Positions 1 through 7,420 of a stretch of 19,315 nt of DNA are shown piece by piece. The position numbers and the translations under genes were made by a program. Origin of the DNA: MGOM01 sp035455265 (GTDB lineage: Bacteria; Chloroflexota; Anaerolineae; Anaerolineales; E44-bin32); NCBI GenBank assembly GCA_035455265.1, contig DATIFK010000091.1:1-19315 (forward strand), in the 5' to 3' direction. The notes beneath the pieces are model-generated. The model was given only the letters and a program-made list of their open reading frames with translations, did no database searches and had not been told where the DNA came from. Each line of letters opens with the position of its first letter. Position 1 is the first letter of the stretch.

Positions 1-144
1 CGGCTCTTTCCTCGAGGAACGGATACTCGCCCCTACGGCTTCCCTGCGCGCTTATGCGCGGCACCTATGGGAGCGATGTTCGAGAGGTGTAGGAGCAAGG
101 CATCCCTCGCTGTGGTCGGGACAGGTGCTCTTCGCCCCCGCGCG
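1..144. other. Intergenic region with REP-like palindromes
   Basis: No convincing gene lies between the window edge and the stop codon of the GH13 gene. The open frames here are short and look like nothing known. The stretch holds a small hairpin (CGCGC at 47-51, loop TTAT, GCGCG at 56-60) and an imperfect palindrome at 94-111 (AGCAAGG / CCTCGCT, one mismatch). A related pyrimidine-rich word, CTCGCCCCTACGG, sits at 27-39. I read this as a degenerate copy of an intergenic repeat family; a role in transcription termination of the GH13 gene is possible but there is no T-tract. Confidence 0.4.
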
Positions 145-1761
145 TCATTCCCCCTGGAGGAATACCGCGGCCTCGAAGGGCGCCAGCTGGATGTGCGCGC
201 GATCCAACTGCGCCGGCGTTCCCGGCGTAGATGACAGCGCCAACTCCCACCGCCCGCCGACGGCCCGATCGAGCTGCAACTCTTCTGGCCGATCGCCGAA
301 ATTGAGCGCCACCAGGGCACGCCCCTCCGGCCCTTCCCGAAGGTAGGCCCATCCGTGACGAGGGCGCGCCGTCAGGTTCACCAGGGACCCGGCCCGCAGC
401 GCGGCCGACTCGCGGCGCAGGGCGATCAGCTTCCGGTAGAAGGTCAGCACCGAGTCGGGATCGGCGCGTTGAGCCTCTACATTGCGTTGCGGATAACCGG
501 GATGCAGCGGTAGCCACGGCCTTCCGGTGGTGAATCCGCCGTTCGGCGAGTCGTTCCAAGGCAGCGGCGCCCGCCCCGGATCGCGCCAGTAGAACGGCCA
601 GTAGTGCTTCGAAACCGGATCGAGGATCTCGGACCGGCGGATGGGCGTCGGGGGCAGGGCGATCTCGTCGCCGTAGTAGATGAAGGGCGTGCCGCGCAAG
701 GTCAACAACATGGCGGCGGCGACCTTGGCGACGGCATCCGGATGGCGGCCTCCATACCGGCCGACGTGGCGCCCGGCCCCATCGTGATCGCTGAGGACGT
801 AACTCGGCCAGCGGTCCGGACCGAGCGCTTCTTCCCAACGCTGCACCGCGTGCAGGAAGGCTCTCGGGCTCCAAGGTGAGGCGCCAAAGGCGAAGTTGAA
901 GGCCATGTGGAGCCTCTTCTCACCCACATGCAGGGCGGCCTTCTCGGGCGAGTTGCGCTCGATCGTCTCACCCACGGCCATGCGGTCGGGATAGCCATCC
1001 AGCACGCGGCGCAGCTCTCGCAGCGCTTCGACCATGAGCGGCCCGTCCATGTCGAAGCGATGGATCTGCCAGTCGTACGGACGCACCCCCAGCCGCGGCG
1101 GGTTGTCCGGCAGCGCCGGATCCTTGCCCCACACGTTGAACGCGTCGAGGCGGAAGCCGTCCACGCCGCGATCCAGCCAGAATCGGACGACGTCCAGGAG
1201 CTCCCGACGCACGGCCGGGTTCGACCAGTTCAGATCCGGCTGCTGGCGAAGGAACATGTGGTAGAAGAACTGGCGGGTGGCCTCATCCCACTCCCACGCC
1301 CGGCCCCCGAAGACGGCCTGCCAGTTGTTGGGCGGCCGACCCCCCGGCCGCGGATCACGCCACCAATACCAGTCGCGCCGTGGATGGTCGCGCGAGCTGC
1401 GCGACTCGATGAACCACGGATGCTCGACCGACGTGTGGTTGAGCACCAGGTCGAGAATGATGCGCAGCCCGCGGCGATGGGCCTCGGCGATCAGGCGGTC
1501 GAAGTCGTGGAGCGTCCCCATCCTGGGATCGATGTCCCGGTAGTCAGTGACGTCGTACCCGAAGTCAGCATCCGGCGAAGGAAAGGGAGGCGTGATCCAC
1601 ACGGCGTCGACACCGAGCGAGTGGGGCGCGCCGCGCAGGTGATCGAGATGGGCGATCAGGCCGGGGAGATCGCCCAGGCCGTCGCCGTTGCCGTCGGCGA
1701 AGGATCGAAGGTAGATGTGATAGATGACGGCGTCCTTCCACCACTCTGGATGGTTGCTCAT
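145..1761 (-). CDS. GH13 alpha-glucosidase (oligo-1,6-glucosidase-like)
   Basis: Predicted 538-residue cytoplasmic enzyme, with no signal peptide, that would hydrolyse terminal alpha-glucosidic bonds of malto- or isomalto-oligosaccharides. The start MSNHPEWWKDAVIYHIYLRS is typical of the family; the open frame continues upstream but without homology, and AGGGG lies just ahead of this ATG. Visible features are a calcium-site-like DGNGDGLGD (23-31), the ADFGYDVTDY segment (65-74), region I DLVLNH (104-109), region II GVDGFRLDAFN with nucleophile D206, region III VGET with acid/base E265, and region IV SDHD with D327 as transition-state stabiliser. Region IV normally reads NHD; here the Asn position is Asp (D325). 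A C-terminal beta domain covers about residues 470-538. Length is normal. It is transcribed divergently from the KimA-like gene. The exact linkage specificity cannot be read from the sequence. Confidence 0.92.
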   Translation of the reverse strand: MSNHPEWWKDAVIYHIYLRSFADGNGDGLGDLPGLIAHLDHLRGAPHSLGVDAVWITPPFPSPDADFGYDVTDYRDIDPRMGTLHDFDRLIAEAHRRGLRIILDLVLNHTSVEHPWFIESRSSRDHPRRDWYWWRDPRPGGRPPNNWQAVFGGRAWEWDEATRQFFYHMFLRQQPDLNWSNPAVRRELLDVVRFWLDRGVDGFRLDAFNVWGKDPALPDNPPRLGVRPYDWQIHRFDMDGPLMVEALRELRRVLDGYPDRMAVGETIERNSPEKAALHVGEKRLHMAFNFAFGASPWSPRAFLHAVQRWEEALGPDRWPSYVLSDHDGAGRHVGRYGGRHPDAVAKVAAAMLLTLRGTPFIYYGDEIALPPTPIRRSEILDPVSKHYWPFYWRDPGRAPLPWNDSPNGGFTTGRPWLPLHPGYPQRNVEAQRADPDSVLTFYRKLIALRRESAALRAGSLVNLTARPRHGWAYLREGPEGRALVALNFGDRPEELQLDRAVGGRWELALSSTPGTPAQLDRAHIQLAPFEAAVFLQGE

Positions 1762-1872
1762 CGGACCCCTGCTTGTCGAGGCGGACCGTCGGGTAGCATA
1801 CTGCCGATCCCCGTGGGCGTGGTGCGGGGTCGGTGATACACTAATCGGCCGCTTTCCGAGAGACTGAGCTTC

Positions 1873-3702
1873 GTGCGAACCGCTCTGGAATGGATTCTCG
1901 GACCGCCGCTCCCCACGCAGCGGCTGGACTCCGAACGGCTCAACAAGGTCCGTGCCCTGGCGGCCTTTTCTCCGGACGCTCTCTCCTCCATCGCTTACGC
2001 CAATCAAGAAATCTTCCTCGGCCTGGTCGTGGCCGGGGCCGCCGGCCTGGTCTTCTCCTGGCCGATCGCCCTTGGGATCGCCGGGCTGCTGGCGGTCCTG
2101 GCCCTGTCCTACTCGCAGACACTCTGGGCCTACCCGGGCGGCGGCGGATCCTACACGGTCGCCAAAGAGAATCTCGGCGCCCATGTGGGATTGGTGGCGG
2201 CCGGGGCGTTGATGATCGACTACGTTCTGACGGCGGCGGTCAGCCTCACGGCCGGCGTGGCCGCCATTGCCTCGGCCTTCCCGCAGCTGTGGCCGTATCG
2301 TGTGGAGTTGGCGCTGGTGTTGCTGGCCGCCATCCTGGTTGCCAACCTGCGCGGCTTGCGCGAATCAGGTACGGTCATGGCCGTGCCGGTCTACTTGTTT
2401 CTGGTCGCCTTTCTCGGCATGCTGGCCTGGGGCTTCCTGGTGGCTCTCCGCAGCGGACCCGGATCCTGGGCGGGGGTGACGGGGTCGGCGCCGGTTTCCT
2501 CCACCCTGGTCCTTCACACCTTCGCCGCCGGCTGTACGGCGCTGACCGGGATCGAGGCCATCAGCAACGGGATCACGGCCTTCCGTGAGCCGGTCTCCCG
2601 CAACGCCAGCCGTACGCTGTGGGTGATGGCGGCGCTGATGGGCACCTTGTTCTTGGGATCGATCGCCCTGACGCAGTATCTGGGTGTCCTGCCGCAGGGG
2701 CAGGAGACGATCCTGTCCGCCCTGGCGCGCACGACTCTGGGCACCGGGCCGGCTTACTACCTGGTGCAGGCTTCGACACTGCTGGTGCTGGCGGTGGCGG
2801 CCAATACCAGCTTCGCCGGTTTCCCGCGGGTGGCGTCCGTCCTGGCCAGCGATCGCTACCTTCCCCATCAGTTCGCACACCTCGGCGACCGCCTGGTCTA
2901 CTCGAACGGGATGCTCCTGCTCGCCGGCGTGACGGCCGTTCTCATCGTCATCTTCGGCGGGGACTCGCACGCCCTCATACCGCTCTTCGCCGTCGGGGTC
3001 TTCATCGCCTTCACGCTTTCCCAGGCGGGGATGGTCGTCCATTGGGTACGGCTCCGAGGGCCGGGCTGGCGATCGAAGGCGGCCGCCAATGGACTCGGCG
3101 CCGTAGTCACCGCGGTCACGTTCTTCGTGGTCGGCATCAGCAAATTCTCTCAGGGCGCCTGGATCGTCATGCTTCTGATCCCCATTCTTGCGGTGACGTT
3201 CTACAGCGTTCACCGCCACTACAACGATGTCGGAAAGGACCTGTCCCTGCGGGGCCTTCCCCCGAGCCTGCGGCCGTACCCGGAACCCCGCATCGTGCTC
3301 CCGATTTCCGGCGTCCACCGTGGCGTGGTCGAGGCGCTGCGCTACGCCGAGTCACTCTCGAACAACGTCACGGCCGTTTACGTCGAGACGGAACCAGGTG
3401 GGGGCGAGCGGGTCCGTCAGGAATGGGAGCATTGGGCCGGCAAGGTGCCGCTGGTGGTCGTGCCGTCGCCTTATCGTTCGATCATCGGGCCGCTGCTGGA
3501 ATTCCTGGATCGGACGGACGCGGAACACAACGACGGTCAGCTCGCCACGGTCATCCTGCCGGAGTTCGTGCCGGCCAAGTGGTGGCAAGTGCTGCTGCAC
3601 AACCAGTCGGCCTGGCTGCTCAAGCTGGCGCTCTTGTATCGTCGACGAAGAGGCAACGCCAGCCGGGCCGTCATCGATGTGCCCTACTACCTGAGACGAT
3701 AG
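1873..3702 (+). CDS. KimA-like APC-superfamily permease (potassium or amino-acid transporter)
   Basis: A 609-residue membrane transporter of the APC superfamily, with GTG start. The N-terminal half carries the hallmark SPDALSSIAYANQEI (33-47) in the first helix and GGGGSYTVAKENLG (89-102), followed by a run of hydrophobic helices to about residue 450. The last ~140 residues (from about 469, PRIVLPISGVHRGVVEALRY) are soluble and resemble a universal-stress-protein-like cytoplasmic domain. This architecture and length match KimA (YdaO) of Bacillus subtilis, a high-affinity proton-coupled potassium importer. Many annotated relatives are simply called amino-acid permeases, so the substrate is inferred. 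KimA genes are often controlled by a c-di-AMP riboswitch, but the 111-bp gap upstream is too short for one and I see no such element. A TACACT box lies 30 nt ahead of the start. Confidence 0.85.
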   Translation: MRTALEWILGPPLPTQRLDSERLNKVRALAAFSPDALSSIAYANQEIFLGLVVAGAAGLVFSWPIALGIAGLLAVLALSYSQTLWAYPGGGGSYTVAKENLGAHVGLVAAGALMIDYVLTAAVSLTAGVAAIASAFPQLWPYRVELALVLLAAILVANLRGLRESGTVMAVPVYLFLVAFLGMLAWGFLVALRSGPGSWAGVTGSAPVSSTLVLHTFAAGCTALTGIEAISNGITAFREPVSRNASRTLWVMAALMGTLFLGSIALTQYLGVLPQGQETILSALARTTLGTGPAYYLVQASTLLVLAVAANTSFAGFPRVASVLASDRYLPHQFAHLGDRLVYSNGMLLLAGVTAVLIVIFGGDSHALIPLFAVGVFIAFTLSQAGMVVHWVRLRGPGWRSKAAANGLGAVVTAVTFFVVGISKFSQGAWIVMLLIPILAVTFYSVHRHYNDVGKDLSLRGLPPSLRPYPEPRIVLPISGVHRGVVEALRYAESLSNNVTAVYVETEPGGGERVRQEWEHWAGKVPLVVVPSPYRSIIGPLLEFLDRTDAEHNDGQLATVILPEFVPAKWWQVLLHNQSAWLLKLALLYRRRRGNASRAVIDVPYYLRR

Positions 3703-3768
3703 GCAGGGGTGCGCCGGACGGGATTTGCGTCTACACTTAGCGGCGAGGCGGGGCCCAAGGAGACCAGG

Positions 3769-3984
3769 ATGGATCCAAAGCAGAAACGTCTTCGTCTGAT
3801 GCGCTTCTGGCTTTTCGGCTCGTTCCTGATCATCTGGGCGGCCGTGACCGCCTATATCGCGTTGTTCACCGGCAACGCGGTGGCGGCCATCGTCGCCGGA
3901 TTGCCCATCTGGGGCATCGCCGGCGTAGCCGCCATCATCCTGTACTTCGTCTACAAGGCTATCGTCAACCGGCAACCAAGCTAG
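3769..3984 (+). CDS. Small two-helix membrane protein, unknown function
   Basis: A 71-residue protein I do not recognise. The ATG at 3769 is chosen because AAGGAG (3757-3762) lies six bases ahead of it; the longer open frame starting at 3709 has no such site. The N-terminus is basic (KQKRLRLMR), followed by two hydrophobic segments, about residues 14-35 and 38-62, and a short polar tail. Basic residues at both ends would place both termini inside. It follows the KimA-like gene by 66 bp on the same strand and precedes a strong hairpin, so it may be the last gene of that transcript, or have its own promoter (TACACT at 3732-3737). Confidence 0.7.
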   Translation: MDPKQKRLRLMRFWLFGSFLIIWAAVTAYIALFTGNAVAAIVAGLPIWGIAGVAAIILYFVYKAIVNRQPS

Positions 3985-4003
3985 GTTGCGCCTCGCGGTG
4001 TGC

Positions 4004-4037
4004 GGCCTCGGCCTTCCGCCGGAGGGAGGCCGAGGCC
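4004..4037. terminator. Convergent bidirectional hairpin terminator
   Basis: A perfect 11-bp inverted repeat, GGCCTCGGCCT (4004-4014) and AGGCCGAGGCC (4027-4037), with a 12-nt loop that can itself pair further (TCC/GGA). It lies in the 60-bp gap between two convergent genes, the small membrane protein (+) and the acyl-CoA dehydrogenase (-). There is no U-tract on either side, so it may act as a non-canonical or Rho-assisted terminator. Confidence 0.6.
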
Positions 4038-4044
4038 GGCGGCC

Positions 4045-5196
4045 TCAACCCGCCTCGGCCAGACGCCGGGCGATGACCATGCGCTGGACCTCACTCGTCC
4101 CCTCGCCGATGGTCATCAGCCTGGCATCGCGGTAGATCCTCTCCACCGGGTACTCGCTGCTGTAGCCATAGCTGCCCAGAATCTGGATGGCGTTGCGGCC
4201 GATCGCTTCGGCTGCTTCGCTGGCGTACAGCTTGGCCATCGAAGCTTCGACGGTATGCGGCTCGCCGCGGCTCCGCAGCCACGCGGCGTGGAGCACCAGC
4301 CAGCGAGCCGCCTCGATCTGCATGGCGGCGTCCGCCAGCATGAACTGAATCGCCTCGATCTGGGACAGCGGTGCCCCGAACGCCCGTCGCTCCTGAGCAT
4401 AACGGAGCGCCTCCTCATGCGCCGCCCGCGCCAGCCCGAGCGACAGGGCACCGATCGAGATCCGGCCGCCGTCCAAGACGCGGAACGTCTGAGGCAGGCC
4501 TTCCCCCGGCTGGCCGAGCAGGTAGTCGGCCGGAACGTGGACGTCTTCGTACGTCAGCGCGTGCGTCGGCGATGCGCGAACGCCCATCTTGTGCTCGGCC
4601 GGGTGGACGACGAGCCCAGGCGCATCGGTGGGGACGACGATCAGACTGAACCCGTGCCGGCCGGCGGCGGGATCCGTGCGGCACAGGGTCACGACCATCC
4701 AGCCGACGCTGGCATTGGTGATCCAGGCTTTGCTGCCGCGGATGACCCACTCGTTGCCCTTCCGCACGGCGGTGCATTCCACGCTGCCCGCCAGGTCCGA
4801 GCCCCCGCCGGGCTCGGTCAGCGCCAGTGCCGCCAGGCCCTTCTGACCTGTCGCGAGGGTCGGCAGCCAGCGCTCCTGTTGCGGGCGCGTGCCAAACAAG
4901 GCGATGGGCGCACAGCCCAGGCCGTTGTGGGCCGAGACCGAGAGCGCCGTGCCTCCGTCGGCCCAGCCGAATTCCTCGATGGCCAGCGCCGCGCCGACGG
5001 CGTCGACGCCGGCGCCGCCCAGGTCCTCCGGGATGTTCAGCCCAAGCAGACCGAGAGGCGCCATCTTGCGGAAGGCCTCGGCGTGGAACGTGGCGGTTCG
5101 ATCCATCTCCGCCGCGTGGGGGCGCACTTCCTTGGCGACGAAGTCGTGTACGGTCTGACGCCACATCGTTTGCTCTTCGGTCAGTCGGAAGTCCAT
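4045..5196 (-). CDS. Acyl-CoA dehydrogenase
   Basis: A 383-residue FAD flavoenzyme that would oxidise an acyl-CoA to the 2,3-enoyl-CoA, passing electrons to electron-transfer flavoprotein. The N-terminal helical domain begins MDFRLTEEQ, the usual start of the family. The signature ALTEPGGGSD and the later WITNA segment form the FAD/substrate site. The C-terminal RDARLMTIGEGTSEVQR includes E365, aligned with the catalytic base of short/medium-chain enzymes, and the run IARR close to the C-terminus is typical. Length is normal. GGGAGG lies a few bases upstream of the ATG. It follows the acyl-CoA synthetase gene by 48 bp on the same strand, so the pair probably activates and then dehydrogenates the same acid. 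Chain length or branching of the substrate cannot be judged from sequence. Confidence 0.93.
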   Translation of the reverse strand: MDFRLTEEQTMWRQTVHDFVAKEVRPHAAEMDRTATFHAEAFRKMAPLGLLGLNIPEDLGGAGVDAVGAALAIEEFGWADGGTALSVSAHNGLGCAPIALFGTRPQQERWLPTLATGQKGLAALALTEPGGGSDLAGSVECTAVRKGNEWVIRGSKAWITNASVGWMVVTLCRTDPAAGRHGFSLIVVPTDAPGLVVHPAEHKMGVRASPTHALTYEDVHVPADYLLGQPGEGLPQTFRVLDGGRISIGALSLGLARAAHEEALRYAQERRAFGAPLSQIEAIQFMLADAAMQIEAARWLVLHAAWLRSRGEPHTVEASMAKLYASEAAEAIGRNAIQILGSYGYSSEYPVERIYRDARLMTIGEGTSEVQRMVIARRLAEAG

Positions 5197-5244
5197 CGTG
5201 CATCCCTCCCGGTGCGCAGGGTTGGAGGGGGCCTCGCCGGGACG

Positions 5245-7200
5245 TCAACGATCGTCCGCGGAGAGGCTCCGGGCGGAGGTGATGGCCCCGAGGCAGTCGG
5301 GGTTGACGAGCGACGACGTATCTCCGGGATCCTCGCCCAGGTAAGCGGCGCGGATCATCCGGCGCATGACCTTGGCGTTGCGAGTCTTGGGCAAGTCGGG
5401 GACGAAGACGATCGCCTTGGGCGCCAGCGCCTTGCCCAGGTCCGAGACGAGCCGTTCGCGCAAGGTCTTCTGGAGCGACGGCCCGCCGGCCGCCTCCTGG
5501 CGCAAGACGCAGAAGCAAATCACCTGGGTCCCCTTGATCGGATCCGGCACACCGATGGCGGCAGCTTCGACGACGTCGGGGTGCCCGACGAGTACCGACT
5601 CCACTTCCGCCGGCCCCAACCGCTTGCCGGCGACTTTGAGCGTGTCATCCGATCGCCCGAGGATGTACCACATGCCGTCGTCGTCGACGGACGCCCAGTC
5701 GCCATGGACCCACACCCCGGGGAAGCGCGACCAGTAGGTCTCCTCATAGCGCGCCGGATCGCGCCAGAAGCCGCGCGTCATCCCGATCCAGGGTGCGCGA
5801 ATGACGAGCTCGCCGACTTCGCCACGCACCGAGCGGCCGTTCTCATCGACGACGTCGGCGGCGATGCCGGGGCAGGGGGCGGAGAAGGCGCACGGCTTGA
5901 GCGGCCGCAGCGGGTTGCCCATCAGGATCCCTCCGGAGATCTCGGTGCCGCCGGAATAGTTGATGATGGGCCGTTTCGATTCGCCGGGCACCTCGAAGAG
6001 CCAGCGCCAGGGCTCCGGATTCCAGGGCTCGCCGGTGGAGCCGAACAGCCTCAGGGAGGACAGGTCGTGGGACCGAACGGGCCCTTCACCCTGGGGCGCC
6101 AGGGCGCGCACCAGCGTCGGCGAGATGCCGACGGCCGTCAGCCGGTGGCGTTCGACCATCGCCCACACCCGGTCCGGGCCCGGGTAGTCGGGGGCGCCGT
6201 CGTACAGGAACATCGTCGCGCCGAGCATCAGCGTGCCGAAGACCAGCCACGGGCCCATCATCCAACCCATGTCGGTGATCCAGTACATGCGGTCGCCGGC
6301 GTGGACGTCGGTGCCGAAGGCCATGTCCTGCGTTGCCTTGACCGGGAAACCGCAGTGGGTGTGGACAGCACCTTTGGGCCGGCCGGTCGTGCCCGAGGTG
6401 TAGATGATCATCAGCGTGTCTTCGGCGTCGGTGGGCTCGGTGGCGGCCTCCGTCGGTTGCCGGTCGACCATCTCATGCCACCAGTGATCGCGTCCCGATT
6501 CCATCTCGACCCGGTTGCCCATGTGCCGGACGACGAGCACGTGGCGCAGGGTCGGGACGCGGGCGGCGGCCTCATCGGCCACGGGCTTGAGGGGGACGAT
6601 GCTGCCGCGCCGCGGCAAACCGTCGGCGGTGATCAAGGCGCAGGCTCCCCCATCCGCCAGCCGGCTGGCAACCGCGCCGGCGCCAAAGCCGGAGAACAAC
6701 GGCAACACCACGCCGCCGATCTTCGCCACCGCCAGCAGGGCAACGACGATCTCGGGGATCATCGGCAGGAAGAGCCCGACGGCATCGCCCTTGCCCAGGC
6801 CAAGGCCCCGCAGGGCAGAAGCTGCCTGGGCCACCCGCACCTCGAGCTCGGCGTAGCTGAGACTCCGCACCTCGCCGAACTCGGCTTCATACAGGACGGC
6901 CGGGGTCTCCGGAGGGGACAGAGGCCGGGCCGCCGGCAGGCAGGTGTCGACGATGTTCATCGAAGCGCCGACACACCAGCGCGGCCAGGCCGGCCCACGC
7001 GACAGGTCGACCACTTGCCGGTACGGGGTTCGGAAGCGCACCTGGAGGTACCGCAACACGGCGTCGGTGAACCATTCGACGTCGCGGCCGGAACGCTCCC
7101 ACAGTTCGTCGAACGAGCCGAGGCCATGCTCGTTCATGAATCGTGTCAGATGTGCGCGGGCGATGGTGTCCGAGTCGGGCTGCCAGACGATGTCAGTCAT
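5245..7200 (-). CDS. AMP-forming acyl-CoA synthetase (acetyl/acetoacetyl-CoA synthetase-like)
   Basis: A 651-residue ANL-superfamily ligase that activates a carboxylic acid through an acyl-adenylate to its CoA thioester. Visible motifs are the phosphate loop TSGTTGRPKG (268-277), the A5 motif YSGGTEISGG (415-424), HGDWA with ribose-binding D501, the hinge GRSDDTLKVAGKRLG (515-529), and PKTRNAKVMRR with adenylation lysine K610. The acetyl-pocket Trp of true acetyl-CoA synthetases (WWQTE) is absent, and the SGGTEISGG form resembles acetoacetyl-CoA synthetases and plant AAE17/18-type enzymes, so the substrate is probably not acetate. A DxG linker and C-terminal domain are intact. The start codon adjoins a heptamer repeat array and has no Shine-Dalgarno site. 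It is first in a two-gene unit with the acyl-CoA dehydrogenase. Confidence 0.9.
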   Translation of the reverse strand: MTDIVWQPDSDTIARAHLTRFMNEHGLGSFDELWERSGRDVEWFTDAVLRYLQVRFRTPYRQVVDLSRGPAWPRWCVGASMNIVDTCLPAARPLSPPETPAVLYEAEFGEVRSLSYAELEVRVAQAASALRGLGLGKGDAVGLFLPMIPEIVVALLAVAKIGGVVLPLFSGFGAGAVASRLADGGACALITADGLPRRGSIVPLKPVADEAAARVPTLRHVLVVRHMGNRVEMESGRDHWWHEMVDRQPTEAATEPTDAEDTLMIIYTSGTTGRPKGAVHTHCGFPVKATQDMAFGTDVHAGDRMYWITDMGWMMGPWLVFGTLMLGATMFLYDGAPDYPGPDRVWAMVERHRLTAVGISPTLVRALAPQGEGPVRSHDLSSLRLFGSTGEPWNPEPWRWLFEVPGESKRPIINYSGGTEISGGILMGNPLRPLKPCAFSAPCPGIAADVVDENGRSVRGEVGELVIRAPWIGMTRGFWRDPARYEETYWSRFPGVWVHGDWASVDDDGMWYILGRSDDTLKVAGKRLGPAEVESVLVGHPDVVEAAAIGVPDPIKGTQVICFCVLRQEAAGGPSLQKTLRERLVSDLGKALAPKAIVFVPDLPKTRNAKVMRRMIRAAYLGEDPGDTSSLVNPDCLGAITSARSLSADDR

Positions 7201-7420
7201 CAGTTGTCAGTTGTCAGTCGTCAGTCGTCAGTTGGCCACCCGCTGCCCGCTGCCAGCCGCCAGCTTCCAGCTGCCCGCTTCTTGCCTTCCCGGGTCGCCA
7301 ATCATCAACCACCAATCGCGAGTCGCCAGTCGCATCGTCGCCAACTGCTAGTCGCCAATGGCAGCGGCTAGCCAGGATCCCTATTCACTGACCAATCACC
7401 ACCGACCACTCACCACGGCT
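7201..7420. repeat. Degenerate tandem heptanucleotide repeat array
   Basis: This gap between the lipoprotein gene stop and the synthetase start reads as consecutive 7-nt units. From 7203 they run GTTGTCA, GTTGTCA, GTCGTCA, GTCGTCA, then GCCCGCT/GCCAGCT-type units to about 7279, then GTCGCCA units at 7294, 7322, 7337 and 7351, and finally CACTGAC, CAATCAC, CACCGAC, CACTCAC at 7386-7413. There is a 1-nt phase slip near 7336. The units drift in sequence but keep the period. No spacers are present, so it is not a CRISPR array. No clear promoter is visible within it. Confidence 0.75.

Noticed and set aside
1762..1872. c-di-AMP (ydaO) riboswitch ahead of the KimA-like gene
   Set aside because: The gap is only 111 bp, shared with a divergent gene, and shows none of the stems I would expect.
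1762..2184. Upstream extension of the GH13 open frame
   Set aside because: It would overlap the start of the divergent permease and adds 141 residues without family similarity; MSNHPEWWKDAVIYHIY is the normal start.
4000..7371. A 1123-codon open frame on the plus strand
   Set aside because: It runs antisense to the acyl-CoA synthetase and dehydrogenase, whose motifs are intact. It is low-complexity, rich in Arg, Gly, His and Gln, and typical of the mirror frame in GC-rich DNA.
7201..7420. CRISPR-like array
   Set aside because: The period is 7 bp with drifting units and no unique spacers, and no cas genes are in the window.
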